Below are positions 46,081 through 56,041 of a stretch of 64,000 bases of DNA, piece by piece. The notes beneath the pieces were generated by a model. That model saw nothing but the letters and a program-made list of their open reading frames with translations, searched no databases and was not told the origin of the DNA. The position numbers and the translations under genes are program-made. The stretch covers positions 3,216,001-3,280,000 of the forward strand of contig NZ_JAUALB010000001.1 in the NCBI RefSeq assembly GCF_030345795.1, in the 5' to 3' direction. Each line of letters opens with the position of its first letter. The first letter of the stretch is position 1. This DNA comes from Micromonospora sp. WMMA1363 (GTDB lineage: Bacteria; Actinomycetota; Actinomycetes; Mycobacteriales; Micromonosporaceae).

Positions 46081-49000
46081 TCAGACCTCTTCGACCGAGC
46101 TCGGCTCGCGCCGGGACAGGTCGATCCCCAGCTCCTCCGCGGCCCGGAACACCTCGTCATCGGTCTCGCGCATCTCCAGAGCCACGCCGTCGCTGGAGAG
46201 CACCTCGACGTTGAGGCACAGCGACTGGAGCTCCTTGAGCAACACCTTGAAGGACTCCGGGATGCCCGGCTCGGGGATGTTCTCGCCCTTGACGATCGCC
46301 TCGTAGACCTTCACCCGGCCGAGGACGTCGTCGGACTTGATGGTCAGCAGCTCCTGCAGGGCGTACGCCGCGCCGTACGCCTGCATCGCCCAGCACTCCA
46401 TCTCACCGAAGCGCTGGCCACCGAACTGCGCCTTACCACCCAGCGGCTGCTGGGTGATCATCGAGTACGGGCCGGTCGACCGAGCGTGGATCTTGTCGTC
46501 GACCAGGTGGTTGAGCTTCAGGATGTAGATGTAGCCGACCGCGATCGGATCCGGCAGCGGCTCACCGGAGCGGCCGTCGAACAACTGCGCCTTGCCGGAC
46601 GAACCGATCAACTGCTTGCCGTCCCGGTTGGGGAGGGTCGACGCGAGCAGACCGGAGATCTCCTCCTCGCGGGCACCGTCGAAGACCGGGGTGGCCACGT
46701 TGGTGTCCGGCTCGGAGACGTCCGCCGCGATCCCGCGCAGCTGGCGCTTCCACTCGGCGTCGTCGCCCTCGACCTTCCACCCGGTCTTGGCCACCCAGCC
46801 GAGGTGCGTCTCGAGCACCTGGCCGATGTTCATCCGGGAGGGCACACCGAGCGGGTTCAGCACGATGTCCACCGGCGTGCCGTCCTCGAGGAACGGCATG
46901 TCCTCGACGGGCAGGATCTTGGAGATGACGCCCTTGTTGCCGTGTCGTCCGGCGAGCTTGTCACCGTCCTGGATCTTCCGCTTCTGGGCGACGTAGACCC
47001 GGACCAGCTCGTTGACACCCGGGGGCAGCTCGTCGCCGTCCTCCCGGGAGAAGGTCCGGACGCCGATGACCGTGCCGGTCTCGCCGTGCGGCACCTTCAG
47101 CGAGGTGTCCCGGACCTCGCGCGCCTTCTCACCGAAGATCGCGCGGAGCAGCCGCTCCTCCGGAGTCAGCTCGGTCTCGCCCTTGGGCGTGACCTTGCCG
47201 ACCAGGATGTCGCCGGGGACCACCTCGGCGCCGATCCGGATGATGCCGCGCTCGTCGAGGTCGGCGAGCATCTCCTCGCTGACGTTCGGGATGTCGCGGG
47301 TGATCTCCTCCGGACCGAGCTTGGTGTCCCGGGCGTCGACCTCGTGCTCCTCGATGTGGATCGAGGTGAGCACGTCCTGCTGCACGAGGCGCTGCGACAG
47401 GATGATCGCGTCCTCGTAGTTGTACCCCTCCCAGGTCATGAACGCCACGAGCAGGTTGCGCCCGAGCGCCATCTCGCCCTCGTCGGTACACGGACCGTCG
47501 GCGATGACCTGGCCGGCCTCGACGCGGTCACCCTCGAAGACGACCGGCTTCTGGTTGACGCAGGAGCCGGAGTTGGAGCGGCGGAACTTGTGCAGCAGGT
47601 ACGTCCGGCGGTGGCCGTCGTCCTGGTGGATGGTGACGTAGTCGGCGCACAGGTCCTCGATCACACCGCCGACCTCGGCGACGACCACGTCGCCGGCGTC
47701 CACGGCGGCGCGGTACTCCATGCCCGTACCGACCAGCGGCGCCTCGGCCTTGACCAGCGGCACCGCCTGGCGCTGCATGTTCGCGCCCATCAGCGCCCGG
47801 TTGGCGTCGTCGTGCTCGAGGAACGGGATCATCGCGGTGCCGACGGAGACCATCTGCCGCGGCGAGATGTCCATGTAGTCCACGGCAGCCGGCGCCACGT
47901 CCTCGGTCTCACCGCCCTTACGGCGGCACAGGACCCGGTCCTCGGCGAACGAACCGTCCGCCTTCAGCGGCGCGTTGGCCTGCGCCTTGACGAACCGGTC
48001 CTCGTCATCCGCGGTCAGGTAGTCGACCTGGTCGGTGACCCGGCCGTCGACGACCTTGCGGTACGGCGTCTCGAGGAAGCCGAACGGGTTGACCCGGGCG
48101 AACGTCGACAGGTTGCCGATCAGACCGATGTTCGGGCCTTCGGGCGTCTCGATCGGGCACATCCGGCCGTAGTGGGACGGGTGCACGTCCCGGACCTCGA
48201 AGCCGGCCCGCTCCCGGGACAGTCCCCCCGGGCCGAGCGCGTTCAGCCGGCGCCGGTGGGTGAGCCCCGCCAGCGGGTTGGTCTGGTCCATGAACTGGGA
48301 CAGCTGCGACGTGCCGAAGAACTCCTTGATCGCCGCCACCACCGGGCGGATGTTGATCAAGGTCTGCGGCGTGATCGCCTCCACGTCCTGCGTCGTCATC
48401 CGCTCCCGGACGACCCGCTCCATGCGCGACAGGCCGACCCGGACCTGGTTCTGGATCAGCTCGCCCACGGTGCGGATCCGGCGGTTGCCGAAGTGGTCGA
48501 TGTCGTCGGCCTCGTAGCCCTCCTCACCGGCGTGCAGCCGGCAGAGGTACTCGACGGTGGCGACGATGTCGTCCTGGGTGAGCGTGCCGGTGGTGATCGG
48601 CACGTCCAGCCCGAGCTTCTTGTTGAACTTGTACCGGCCCACCTTCGCGACGTCGTACCGCTTCGGGTTGAAGAAGAGGTTGTCGAGCAGGGTCTGGGCG
48701 TTCTCCCGGGTCGGTGGCTCACCAGGGCGGAGCTTCCGGTAGATGTCGAGCAGGGCTTCGTCCTGGCCGGCGATGTGATCCTTCTCGAGCGTGGTCATCA
48801 TCAGCTCGGACCAGCCGAACTTCTCCCGGATCTGCTCGGCCGACCAGCCGATCGCCTTGAGCAGCACCGTGACGGCCTGCCGGCGTTTACGGTCGATGCG
48901 CACACCGACCGTGTCGCGCTTGTCGATGTCGAATTCCAGCCAGGCACCCCGGCTCGGGATGACCTTGACGCTGGACAGGTCGCGGTCGGAGGTCTTGTCC

Positions 49001-49512
49001 GGCTGCTTGTCGAAGTACACGCCCGACGAGCGGACGAGCTGGCTGGTGACGACGCGCTCGGTGCCGTTGATGATGAAGGTGCCCTTCGGCGTCATCATCG
49101 GGAAGTCACCCATGAACACCGTCTGGCTCTTGATCTCGCCGGTGGTGTTGTTGGTGAACTCCGCGGTCACGAACAGCGGCGCGCAGTAGGTGAGGTCCTT
49201 CTCCTTGCACTCCTCGATCGAGGCCTTGACCTCGTCGAAACGCGGAGCCGAGAAGGAGAGCGACATGGTGCCGGAGAAGTCCTCAATGGGACTGATCTCG
49301 TCGAGGATCTCCGCGAGACCCGAGCGTGCGTGCGGGTCGTCCGCCGACCGGCCCTGCCACGCCTCGTTGCCGACCAGCCAGTCGAAAGACTCGGTCTGGA
49401 TGGCGAGGAGGTTGGGGACCTCGAGGTGTTCGGTGATCCTGCCGAAGGAAACTCGGCGGGGAGCGAAAGCGCTCGACGTACGACTGGTCTTCGCAGGGCG
49501 GGAAGCTGCCAA
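46081..49512 (-). CDS. rpoB: DNA-directed RNA polymerase beta subunit
   Basis: 1143 residues from the TTG at 49512, which has GGAAGG upstream and gives [25 protein letters not shown]; the open frame to 49797 is not used. The rifampicin-resistance region reads [17 protein letters not shown], then [15 protein letters not shown]: Asn424 stands where E. coli has Ser531, with Ala at the 522 position and Arg at 527. [14 protein letters not shown] and [18 protein letters not shown] are intact. Promoter at 49640-49668. Confidence 0.99.
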   Translation of the reverse strand: MAASRPAKTSRTSSAFAPRRVSFGRITEHLEVPNLLAIQTESFDWLVGNEAWQGRSADDPHARSGLAEILDEISPIEDFSGTMSLSFSAPRFDEVKASIEECKEKDLTYCAPLFVTAEFTNNTTGEIKSQTVFMGDFPMMTPKGTFIINGTERVVTSQLVRSSGVYFDKQPDKTSDRDLSSVKVIPSRGAWLEFDIDKRDTVGVRIDRKRRQAVTVLLKAIGWSAEQIREKFGWSELMMTTLEKDHIAGQDEALLDIYRKLRPGEPPTRENAQTLLDNLFFNPKRYDVAKVGRYKFNKKLGLDVPITTGTLTQDDIVATVEYLCRLHAGEEGYEADDIDHFGNRRIRTVGELIQNQVRVGLSRMERVVRERMTTQDVEAITPQTLINIRPVVAAIKEFFGTSQLSQFMDQTNPLAGLTHRRRLNALGPGGLSRERAGFEVRDVHPSHYGRMCPIETPEGPNIGLIGNLSTFARVNPFGFLETPYRKVVDGRVTDQVDYLTADDEDRFVKAQANAPLKADGSFAEDRVLCRRKGGETEDVAPAAVDYMDISPRQMVSVGTAMIPFLEHDDANRALMGANMQRQAVPLVKAEAPLVGTGMEYRAAVDAGDVVVAEVGGVIEDLCADYVTIHQDDGHRRTYLLHKFRRSNSGSCVNQKPVVFEGDRVEAGQVIADGPCTDEGEMALGRNLLVAFMTWEGYNYEDAIILSQRLVQQDVLTSIHIEEHEVDARDTKLGPEEITRDIPNVSEEMLADLDERGIIRIGAEVVPGDILVGKVTPKGETELTPEERLLRAIFGEKAREVRDTSLKVPHGETGTVIGVRTFSREDGDELPPGVNELVRVYVAQKRKIQDGDKLAGRHGNKGVISKILPVEDMPFLEDGTPVDIVLNPLGVPSRMNIGQVLETHLGWVAKTGWKVEGDDAEWKRQLRGIAADVSEPDTNVATPVFDGAREEEISGLLASTLPNRDGKQLIGSSGKAQLFDGRSGEPLPDPIAVGYIYILKLNHLVDDKIHARSTGPYSMITQQPLGGKAQFGGQRFGEMECWAMQAYGAAYALQELLTIKSDDVLGRVKVYEAIVKGENIPEPGIPESFKVLLKELQSLCLNVEVLSSDGVALEMRETDDEVFRAAEELGIDLSRREPSSVEEV

Positions 49513-49639
49513 GATGCGTCCTTCCGAGGACCGGTGCTGCAGAACGGCTGGTACGCGTGCACTCCAATGACCCCGCCAGAAATAGCCACAAACGGACAAT
49601 TCCGAGCAGGGGTCAAGTCGGAAGGCAGCGCAAACTAGC

Positions 49640-49668
49640 AGTGTAGCCGAGAGGCTAACCGCTGTCCA
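49640..49668 (-). promoter_or_regulatory. rpoB: Candidate rpoBC promoter
   Basis: On the minus strand: TGGACA (five of six), 17 bp, TACACT (four of six). The spacer contains TAGCC-TCTC-GGCTA, a 5-bp inverted repeat. Predicted start near 49633 gives a leader of about 120 bases. Most of the 570-bp spacer 49513-50084 beyond this and the rplL terminator shows nothing definite. Confidence 0.65.
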
Positions 49669-49990
49669 GCCCACCCCGCAGGTCGTCGCGGAACGTGCCT
49701 CGAGACTCCCAACCGGGGTCCCACCGGCTCGCTCAGAACACGACGCTCCCGCCGGGCCACTCGCGTGTCGTTGGCGATGGAGTCCCACCGCCATCACCCA
49801 AGTGGTGGCCGTTGCAAGCGCGGACGGTCTTGCTGGTGTCAGCGTGCCTGCCAGGCCAGGGCCGCGTCAAGGGCCGGTCCCCGGCCCGCCGCCGCTTTCC
49901 CACCACCGGGCGATCGGAAGCCGTCCCGGCGCATCCGGCACTGGACACCGACCGCGCAGGTCACGTGCGCTACCGCCGGTGCCGTCAACG

Positions 49991-50029
49991 CGACGGGCGG
50001 CGATCCGCTTCCCGGATCGCCGCCCGTCG
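49991..50029 (-). terminator. Hairpin terminator after rplL
   Basis: Perfect 17-bp inverted repeat (49991-50007 with 50013-50029), five-base loop, 55 bp past the rplL stop. No U-tract. Ends rplJL before the separate rpoBC promoter. Confidence 0.75.
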
Positions 50030-50084
50030 TGACGCGCTGTGCCCCAACTCACGTGAGCCGGAACGCGTCTGGTCGCACCTCAGG

Positions 50085-50474
50085 TCACTTGAGGGTGACC
50101 TTGGCGCCCTCGCCCTCGAGCTTGGTCTTGGCCTTGTCGGCGGTCTCCTTGTTGACCTTCTCCAGGACCGGCTTCGGCGCGGCCTCGACCAGGTCCTTGG
50201 CCTCCTTCAGGCCCAGGCCGGTCAGCTCACGCACGACCTTGATGACCTGGATCTTCTTGCCACCGTCGGCGTCGAGGATGACGTCGAACTCGTCCTTCTC
50301 CGGCTCGGCCTCGGCGGGGGCGCCGGCCCCACCCGGGGCGGCGGCGGCCATCGCGACCGGAGCCGCCGCGGTGACCTCGAAGGTCGTCTCGAACTGCTTC
50401 ACGAACTCGGAGAGCTCGATCAGCGTCATCTCCTTGAACGCGTCGAGCAGCTCTTCGGTGCTGAGCTTCGCCAT
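50085..50474 (-). CDS. rplL: 50S ribosomal protein L7/L12 (bL12)
   Basis: 129 residues. N-terminal dimerisation helices [29 protein letters not shown], Ala/Gly-rich hinge (about 35-55), and the factor-binding C-terminal domain with [40 protein letters not shown]. Recruits translational GTPases. 54 bp after rplJ. Confidence 0.99.
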   Translation of the reverse strand: MAKLSTEELLDAFKEMTLIELSEFVKQFETTFEVTAAAPVAMAAAAPGGAGAPAEAEPEKDEFDVILDADGGKKIQVIKVVRELTGLGLKEAKDLVEAAPKPVLEKVNKETADKAKTKLEGEGAKVTLK

Positions 50475-50528
50475 GTCTGGCGTCCTTTCTGAATGGTTGA
50501 CCTAAGAACGTGGGTGCGCCGCGGGGCC

Positions 50529-51074
50529 TCAGGCCGCCTCGGCGCCCTCCTTCTCGCGCTTGTCCTGCAGGGCGGCCGCCAGACGCGCGGTCTGGGCGAG
50601 CGGGGCCTGGAACAGGGCCGCGGCCTTGCTCAGGTTGCCCTTCATGGCGCCGGCCAGCTTGGCCAGCAGCACCTCGCGGGACTCCAGGTCGGCGAGCTTC
50701 GTGACCTCGGCCGCGGAAATGGCCTCGCCCTCGAAGACACCGCCCTTGATGACGAGCTTCGGGTTGGCCTTCGCGAAGTCACGAAGCCCCTTCGCCGCCT
50801 CGACGACGTCGCCCGAAACGAAAGTCAGCGCGGTAGGACCGGTGAACAGCTCGTCGAGGCCGGAGATACCCGCGTCCGCCGCGGCACGCTTGGCCAGCGT
50901 GTTCTTCGCGACCGTGTAGCTGGTCTCCTTGCCGAGCGAGCGCCGCAGCTGGGTGAGCTGGGAAACCGTCAGACCGCGGTACTCGGTCAGCACGGTCGCC
51001 CCCGCGTTGCGGAAACTCTCGGTCAGCTCAGCGACGGCCGTGGCCTTGTCGACCCGGATCGGCTTGTCCGCCAT
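50529..51074 (-). CDS. rplJ: 50S ribosomal protein L10 (uL10)
   Basis: 181 residues. [44 protein letters not shown] and [17 protein letters not shown], with a C-terminal helix that carries L12 dimers. The ATG at 51074 (GGAGGG upstream) is used; the open frame to 51380 runs into the leader. It probably represses its own leader. Confidence 0.98.
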   Translation of the reverse strand: MADKPIRVDKATAVAELTESFRNAGATVLTEYRGLTVSQLTQLRRSLGKETSYTVAKNTLAKRAAADAGISGLDELFTGPTALTFVSGDVVEAAKGLRDFAKANPKLVIKGGVFEGEAISAAEVTKLADLESREVLLAKLAGAMKGNLSKAAALFQAPLAQTARLAAALQDKREKEGAEAA

Positions 51075-51157
51075 GTCCCTCCTCTCTCGTTGCTCGGAGC
51101 TGGTACGCCGGCGACGAGCGGAACTCGTAACGGCGTCGGAGGCACCACGACAACGAG

Positions 51158-51325
51158 AAAAGCCCCGGCGCAGGGGCGCACGGGGCGAGGGCCGGCCCGA
51201 TGACCGCGGTCGGCGGACCACGGGATGAGCCGTCTTTCGCTTGCCGCCCTGCGCGGGTCGCCCGTCATCGCGGAACCTTCGACCGTGCCAGGGCACGGTG
51301 ACCAGCGGTCTCTGGGTGGAACGGA
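51158..51325 (-). promoter_or_regulatory. rplJ leader: candidate L10-binding RNA with attenuator
   Basis: The transcript should begin near 51322. The 5' part has CCAGAGACCGCTGGT followed by the perfect hairpin ACCGTGCC/GGCACGGT (51282-51299), resembling L10 leaders. The 3' part has GCCCC/GGGGC (51162-51177) followed at once by TTTTCT, the only hairpin plus T-run of this kind in the ribosomal clusters. This suggests L10-controlled attenuation about 85 bases before rplJ. Confidence 0.6.
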
Positions 51326-51328
51326 GCA

Positions 51329-51357
51329 AGGATACGCGACGCGTCCCGCCAGGCCAA
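51329..51357 (-). promoter_or_regulatory. Candidate rplJL promoter
   Basis: On the minus strand: TTGGCC, 17 bp, TATCCT, each four of six consensus bases. Start predicted near 51322, at the 5' edge of the candidate L10 leader. Confidence 0.6.
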
Positions 51358-51472
51358 ATCGCCCCCGTATCGGTCGACACGCGCGGACAGCCGCCGCCAA
51401 GCGCGGTCCGGGCCGCGTTGGTGGCAACGGGGCCGAGCGCTCGTCAACCGATGAGCGCGTCAGAACGGATAA

Positions 51473-51513
51473 CGGGAAGGGGCCTCGCCACAGCGTGGCG
51501 AGGCCCCTTCCCG
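51473..51513 (-). terminator. Hairpin terminator after rplA
   Basis: Perfect 19-bp inverted repeat (51473-51491 with 51495-51513) with a three-base loop, 8 bp past the rplA stop. No clear U-tract. Separates rplKA from rplJL. Confidence 0.8.
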
Positions 51514-51521
51514 GCGGTCGT

Positions 51522-52238
51522 TCAGCTCTCAGCCGAGCCCTCCTGCAGGTTCTTCACGATGTTCGGGTCGATCGGAACACCCGGCCCCATCGTGGTGGTC
51601 AGGGTGACCTTCTTCAGGTACTTGCCCTTCGCGGCGGACGGCTTGGCCCGCAGGATCTCATCCAGGACCGCCGCGTAGTTGTCGACCAGCTGGGCCTCCG
51701 AGAACGAGGCCTTGCCGATGATCAGGTGCAGGTTGGAGTGCTTGTCCACCCGGAAGGTGATCTTCCCGCCCTTGATGTCCGAGACGGCCTTGGCGACATC
51801 CATGGTCACCGTGCCGGTCTTCGGGTTCGGCATCAGACCGCGCGGGCCCAGGATCCGCGCGATCCGGCCGATCTTGGCCATCTGGTCCGGCGTAGCGATC
51901 GCCGCATCGAAGTCGAGCCAACCACCCTGGATGCGGGCGACCAGCTCGTCGGTGCCCACCTCGTCCGCGCCGGCAGCGGCGGCCTCCTCGGCCTTCGCGC
52001 CGGCGGCGAAGACGATCACGCGGGCGGTCTTACCGGTGCCGTGCGGCAGGTTGACCGTGCCACGGACCATCTGGTCCGCCTTACGGGGGTCGACGCCGAG
52101 GCGCATCGCGACCTCGACCGTGGCGTCGAACTTGACGGCTGTGGTCTCCTTGGCCAGCTTGACGGCCTCGGCGGGGGTGTAGAGCTTCGACCGGTCGATG
52201 ACCTCGGCGGCCTTGCGGTAGCTCTTGCTGCGCTGCAT
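51522..52238 (-). CDS. rplA: 50S ribosomal protein L1 (uL1)
   Basis: 238 residues. [65 protein letters not shown] and [19 protein letters not shown] are the RNA-binding core. Forms the mobile L1 stalk at the E site. 82 bp after rplK. Confidence 0.99.
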   Translation of the reverse strand: MQRSKSYRKAAEVIDRSKLYTPAEAVKLAKETTAVKFDATVEVAMRLGVDPRKADQMVRGTVNLPHGTGKTARVIVFAAGAKAEEAAAAGADEVGTDELVARIQGGWLDFDAAIATPDQMAKIGRIARILGPRGLMPNPKTGTVTMDVAKAVSDIKGGKITFRVDKHSNLHLIIGKASFSEAQLVDNYAAVLDEILRAKPSAAKGKYLKKVTLTTTMGPGVPIDPNIVKNLQEGSAES

Positions 52239-52320
52239 GTCTGGTTACTCCTGTGGTTTCTGGCGGGCCGCGGCGTACGCGCGCCCTCCCACGAACTGAT
52301 CGGGTGAGCGGTGACCGAGG

Positions 52321-52752
52321 TCAGTCGGCGACGTTCAGGCCCATCGACCGGGCGGTGCCGGCGATGATCTTCTCAGCCTGGTCGAGGTCGTTGGCGTTGA
52401 GGTCGGCCATCTTCTTCTCGGCGATCTCCCGCAGCTGGGCGCGGGTCACGGTGCCGACCTTCTCCTTGTGCGGGACGCCCGAGCCCTTCTGCACGCCGGC
52501 GGCCTTGATCAGCAACCGGGCGGCGGGCGGAGTCTTGAGAACGAAGGTGAAGGTCCGGTCCTCGTACACGCTGATCTCGGCGGGAACGATGTCGCCCCGC
52601 TGCGACTCGGTCTGCGCGTTGTAGGACTTGCAGAACTCCATGATGTTCACACCGTGCTGACCGAGCGCAGGGCCGACCGGCGGCGCCGGGGTGGCCTGGC
52701 CCGCCGGCAGCTGAAGCGTGAACGTCTTGACGAGCTTCTTCTTCGGAGGCAT
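52321..52752 (-). CDS. rplK: 50S ribosomal protein L11 (uL11)
   Basis: 143 residues. [42 protein letters not shown] and [32 protein letters not shown]. Binds the GTPase-associated centre and is the thiopeptide target region. The ATG at 52752 is the family start. The 153-bp region after nusG's hairpin holds a weak TACCCT -10 candidate only. Confidence 0.99.
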   Translation of the reverse strand: MPPKKKLVKTFTLQLPAGQATPAPPVGPALGQHGVNIMEFCKSYNAQTESQRGDIVPAEISVYEDRTFTFVLKTPPAARLLIKAAGVQKGSGVPHKEKVGTVTRAQLREIAEKKMADLNANDLDQAEKIIAGTARSMGLNVAD

Positions 52753-52905
52753 GTCTCTTCCTGGGGCTTGGAACTGGGAATTTCGCCGAACTGGGAAATC
52801 GCCGGCCACGGGCACGCACGGTCAGCGCGATGCGACGGCGACGTTCTAGGGTAGCGCAGCGGTCCGCGCCCCGGTCCGCCGAGGTCCGGGCGAGGGCGGA
52901 AACAC

Positions 52906-52943
52906 GTACGCCGGCGACGAGCCATCGCCCGCCGCCGGCGTAC
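52906..52943 (-). terminator. Hairpin terminator after nusG
   Basis: 11-bp perfect arms GTACGCCGGCG/CGCCGGCGTAC (52906-52916 with 52933-52943) with further internal pairing, 6 bp past the nusG stop. No U-tract. Confidence 0.65.
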
Positions 52944-52949
52944 CGAATG

Positions 52950-53672
52950 TCAGATCTTGGTGACCTGGTTGAAGTTCAGCTCCACCGGCGTCTCCCGACC
53001 GAAGATCGACACCAGCACCTTGAGCTTCTGCTGGTCAGCGTTGATCTCGCTGATTGTCGCCGGTAGGGAGGCGAAGGCACCGTCGGTGACGGTGACCGAG
53101 TCGCCGACCTCGAAGTCGAGAACCTTGACCTCGGGCTTGGCCTTCTTCTGCTCGGTCTCCACGGCCGGCGCCAGCCACTTGAGCACCTCGTCGAGGCTCA
53201 GTGGCGCCGGACGGTCGGCCCGGTCGGTGGCGCCCACGAAGCCGGTCACGCCTGGAGTGTTACGGACGCAGGAGTAGGACTCCGCGGTCAACTCCATCCG
53301 GACCAGGATATAGCCCGGGAAGACCTTGGCCTGGACCTGGGACCGCTTGCCGTTCTTGACCTCAACCTCTTCCCGGGTCGGGACCTCGACCTGGTAGATG
53401 AAGTCCTCCATGTCGAGGGACGTGATCCGGGTCTCGAGGTTGGTCTTGACCTTGTTCTCGTAGCCAGCGTACGAGTGCACCACATACCAGTCACCCGGCG
53501 CGTAGCGCAGCTTCTGGCGCAGCTCGGCGACCGGGTCGAACTTCTCGTCCTCGGCCACCCCGCTGGCGGGTAGCTCCGGCTCGCTGGCGGCCTCGACCGA
53601 CTCGTCACCAGCCGCCGTCGCGACCATGGACTGCTCGTCCACGGGTCCGGCGGTCTCGTCGTACTCAGGCAC
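52950..53672 (-). CDS. nusG: Transcription termination/antitermination factor NusG
   Basis: 240 residues. An acidic N-terminal extension of about 55 residues precedes the NGN domain ([55 protein letters not shown]). The KOW domain is [27 protein letters not shown] start. Couples RNA polymerase with Rho or the ribosome. 38 bp after secE. Confidence 0.98.
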   Translation of the reverse strand: MPEYDETAGPVDEQSMVATAAGDESVEAASEPELPASGVAEDEKFDPVAELRQKLRYAPGDWYVVHSYAGYENKVKTNLETRITSLDMEDFIYQVEVPTREEVEVKNGKRSQVQAKVFPGYILVRMELTAESYSCVRNTPGVTGFVGATDRADRPAPLSLDEVLKWLAPAVETEQKKAKPEVKVLDFEVGDSVTVTDGAFASLPATISEINADQQKLKVLVSIFGRETPVELNFNQVTKI

Positions 53673-53710
53673 GCTCGCTCACTTCCGTCACTATCGGCAC
53701 AGTCAGCCGG

Positions 53711-54100
53711 TCAGCTGGGGTTGCCGAAGACCCACAACACGCCCTTGGCGAAGGCGTAGTCGAGGCCGGCCACGATCGTCAGCATCACCGCGACGAACGC
53801 GATCACCACGGCCGTATAGGTCAGCAGCTCCTTGCGGGTCGGCCAGATGACCTTACGCAGTTCCGCCACGACCTCGCGGATGAAACGCACGATGCGGCCG
53901 AACAGGCCCACCTTCTCGGCATCGGTCCGCGTCTTCCGGCCGTCGGCGGAATCCGCCTTGGCCCGCGAACGGGTGGCGGTGCCGCCCCGCGAAACCGGCT
54001 CGTCCGCGTCGGCGGCATCGTCCTCGGCGCCGTCGCTGACGACCTCGTCGTTCAGGCGGTCGTCGTCGGCGTCCTCGCCGCGCCGCTTGTTGTCGGCCAC
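53711..54100 (-). CDS. secE: Preprotein translocase subunit SecE
   Basis: 129 residues. The essential C-terminal part is GRIVRFIREVVAELRKVIWPTRKELLTYTAVVIAFVAVMLTIVAGLDYAF, an amphipathic helix plus one membrane helix. The first 65 residues are an acidic, Asp/Glu/Ser/Arg-rich extension absent from short SecE. GTG start. Partner of SecY. Confidence 0.97.
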   Translation of the reverse strand: MADNKRRGEDADDDRLNDEVVSDGAEDDAADADEPVSRGGTATRSRAKADSADGRKTRTDAEKVGLFGRIVRFIREVVAELRKVIWPTRKELLTYTAVVIAFVAVMLTIVAGLDYAFAKGVLWVFGNPS

Positions 54101-54312
54101 TTCGCCCTCCGTCGCGGGATGTCGTTCGCACGCCGTCGCGACGTGCGCGGCGCCTGGTCACACCGGCCGGCCCGACCGTCCCGCGACGGGCCGCGGCCGG
54201 CGGATCGAACCGGAGGGCCCGAGTGCCTCGGAGCCACCCCGCCGATGCCACCACCACGGGCCGGACGCCGCCGGACGGCGGCGCGACCCACGGAACGGTC
54301 AGGCCTGAGGCG

Positions 54313-54385
<73 letters not shown>

Positions 54386-54514
54386 GTGCGGCCAACGCTC
54401 ACCCCACCCGCCACGCATGACCAGGCAGGGGTCACGAGCCCCACGGCGGACCAGTGTACGGGTAGTGCGACTACTTTCCCAACCGGTCCACCCTCCCGCG
54501 CGTCGCGAGATCGC

Positions 54515-54907
54515 TCAGCGCGGCGTACGGATGGTCGCCCGTGCCTGTGACAACACCTTTTCCCCGTGGCAGGTGACGGTGATGTCCAGCCTGGTCAGGC
54601 CGTCTTCGGTGACCTCACGGACCAGGGCTGTCACCTCGAGCTCGGTGCCCTGGTCGTCGTCGGGGACCACCACCGGACGGGCGAATCGGACAGCGTAGTC
54701 GACCACCGCGTCGGGCGCGCCGGCCCAGTCGGTCACCGCCCGGCCGACCAGCGCCATCGTGAACATCCCATGGGAGATCACGCCCGGCAGCCCGACCTTC
54801 GTTGCCACCCGGTCGCTCCAGTGGATCGGGTTGAAGTCGCCCGAGGCACCGGCGTAGCGGACCAGGTCCGCACGCGTCACCTGGAACTTCCTCACCGGCA
54901 GCTCCAT
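54515..54907 (-). CDS. MaoC-type (R)-specific dehydratase, HadB-like
   Basis: 130 residues, hot-dog fold. The catalytic Asp/His motif is YAGASGDFNPIHWSDRVA (about 19-36), followed by GLPGVISHGMFTMALVGR. In mycobacteria the gene in this position is hadB, the catalytic subunit of the 3-hydroxyacyl-ACP dehydratase. Its start overlaps the stop of the partner gene by 1 bp. In an organism without mycolates the substrate is unclear. Confidence 0.88.
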   Translation of the reverse strand: MELPVRKFQVTRADLVRYAGASGDFNPIHWSDRVATKVGLPGVISHGMFTMALVGRAVTDWAGAPDAVVDYAVRFARPVVVPDDDQGTELEVTALVREVTEDGLTRLDITVTCHGEKVLSQARATIRTPR

Positions 54908-55353
54908 CAGCCCTCCCCGCGTACGACGAGCTTCGACCAGACGGTGACCACCGGTTCACCGGCAACCGTGGTGACCTCGGTCCGGGTGGTCAGGAATCCA
55001 TGCCCACCACGGGCGCTGACATCCTCGATGGCGTTGGCGCAGACCAACTCGTCGCCCGCAGTCGCAGGACGGGTGTAGGCGAAACGCTGGTCGCCGTGGA
55101 CGACCCTGCTGTAGTCGACGCCGAGGTCCGGGTCCTCGATGATCTGCCGACTGGCGGCCATGGTGAGCACCACGGGAAATGTTGGCGGCGCGACCACGTC
55201 CGGGTGGCCGAGCGCACGGGCGGCTTCCGGATCGTGGTGGGCCGGGTCGGTGGCGCCGATCGCCGTCGCGAACTCGCGGATCTTCTCTCGGCACACCTGG
55301 TACGGGGCAGTCGGCGGATACGTCCGGCCGACGAAGGACGGGTCCAGGGACAT
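54907..55353 (-). CDS. UPF0336/MaoC N-terminal hot-dog protein, HadA-like
   Basis: 148 residues. SLDPSFVGRTYPPTAPYQVCREKIREFATAIGATDPAHHDP is the FAS1/HadA-type N-terminus; VVAPPTFPVVLTMAASRQI and VVHGDQRFAYTRPATAGDEL follow. It is the non-catalytic, substrate-binding partner of the next gene. The ATG at 55353 has no ribosome-binding site, and TAGGTT ends six bases upstream, so the message may be leaderless. Confidence 0.88.
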   Translation of the reverse strand: MSLDPSFVGRTYPPTAPYQVCREKIREFATAIGATDPAHHDPEAARALGHPDVVAPPTFPVVLTMAASRQIIEDPDLGVDYSRVVHGDQRFAYTRPATAGDELVCANAIEDVSARGGHGFLTTRTEVTTVAGEPVVTVWSKLVVRGEG

Positions 55354-55376
55354 GCCGCGAACCTACACGCAAAACA

Positions 55377-55449
55377 CGATCGCCGATCTGCCCGGCCAGG
55401 GCGGCCCAGGGCCGCGCCGTCCGTGCAGATCGGCGATCGGAGTGCTGTG
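55377..55449 (-). terminator. Hairpin terminator after rpmG
   Basis: 15-bp perfect outer stem (55377-55391 with 55435-55449) enclosing smaller GC-rich hairpins, 28 bp past the rpmG stop. It separates rpmG from the hydratase pair. Confidence 0.65.
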
Positions 55450-55477
55450 GGACCGGGCCGGCGAGGCCGGCCGCAGG

Positions 55478-55645
55478 TCAGCGGGTCTCGCGGTGGACCG
55501 TGTGCCGGCCGTCGCGCGGGCAGAACTTCTTCAGCTCGATGCGGTCCGGGTCGTTACGACGATTCTTGCGCGTGATGTAGTTGCGCTCCTTGCACTCCAC
55601 ACACGCCAAAGTGATCTTCGGCCGGACATCGGTCGCCTTCGCCAC
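55478..55645 (-). CDS. rpmG: 50S ribosomal protein L33 (bL33)
   Basis: 55 residues from the GTG at 55645. [39 protein letters not shown] is standard. The first zinc pair C-x2-C (CVEC) is intact. The second is CPRDGRHT: one cysteine, with Asp where the fourth ligand normally is. It may still bind zinc through Asp/His, or not at all. Downstream of tRNA-Met. Confidence 0.97.
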   Translation of the reverse strand: MAKATDVRPKITLACVECKERNYITRKNRRNDPDRIELKKFCPRDGRHTVHRETR

Positions 55646-55690
55646 GGCGGAGTGCCTTCCTCGCTAAATAAGTGCCAACTACGGCGTGTC

Positions 55691-55720
55691 AGCATACGCG
55701 CTGACGACGCGTACATGCAA
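55691..55720 (-). promoter_or_regulatory. Candidate rpmG promoter
   Basis: On the minus strand: TTGCAT, 18 bp, TATGCT. The -10 matches four of six bases, the -35 three. Start near 55684, about 40 bases before rpmG. Confidence 0.4.
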
Positions 55721-55778
55721 AGCGGGCGCCTGCGGCGCCCGTCCTATCGACCTCCGGAGTCGGCCCGGTGGACGAGAG

Positions 55779-55851
55779 TAGCGGTGGCCGGACTTGAACC
55801 GGCGACACAGCGATTATGAGCCGCTTGCTCTGCCATCTGAGCTACACCGCC
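55779..55851 (-). tRNA. tRNA-Met (CAT anticodon)
   Basis: 73 bases. Acceptor arms GGCGGTG/CACCGCT (one G-U pair), D-arm AGCTCAGATGGCAGAGC, anticodon loop CTCATAA, T-arm with GGTTCAAGTCC. The paired 1-72 end indicates the elongator rather than the initiator. CCA not encoded. Confidence 0.95.
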
Positions 55852-55876
55852 GTGGCGGGTCCAGCCGGACCCTCTG

Positions 55877-55949
55877 AGCCCCCTTACGGAATCGAACCGT
55901 AGACCTTCTCCTTACCATGGAGACGCTCTGCCGACTGAGCTAAGGGGGC
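55877..55949 (-). tRNA. tRNA-Thr (GGT anticodon)
   Basis: 73 bases. Acceptor arms GCCCCCT/AGGGGGC, D-arm AGCTCAGTCGGCAGAGC, anticodon stem TCTCC/GGAGA with loop ATGGTAA, T-arm with GGTTCGATTCC. 25 bases upstream of tRNA-Met in the direction of transcription, so probably one transcript. Confidence 0.96.
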
Positions 55950-56041
55950 CTGCGCGTTCACTCGGTGGCCGCGCAGGGGTAAGACTACACGGCCCGTTCG
56001 CCGAGACGAAATCGGATCCCGCCACGGTATGCCGTGCCAGG

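Noticed and set aside
49588..49617. TTGACC downstream of the rpoBC promoter as a second promoter
   Set aside because: No acceptable -10 lies 16-19 bp downstream.
43859..49638. Long plus-strand open frames opposite rpoC and rpoB (724 and 1050 codons)
   Set aside because: The residue composition (Leu/Arg/Asp/His/Val-rich) is that of a reverse-strand shadow; rpoB and rpoC are unambiguous.
51195..51240. Third copy of the shared S10/str leader element in the rplJ leader
   Set aside because: Only GACCGCGGTC is similar; the ACACGCC half is missing.
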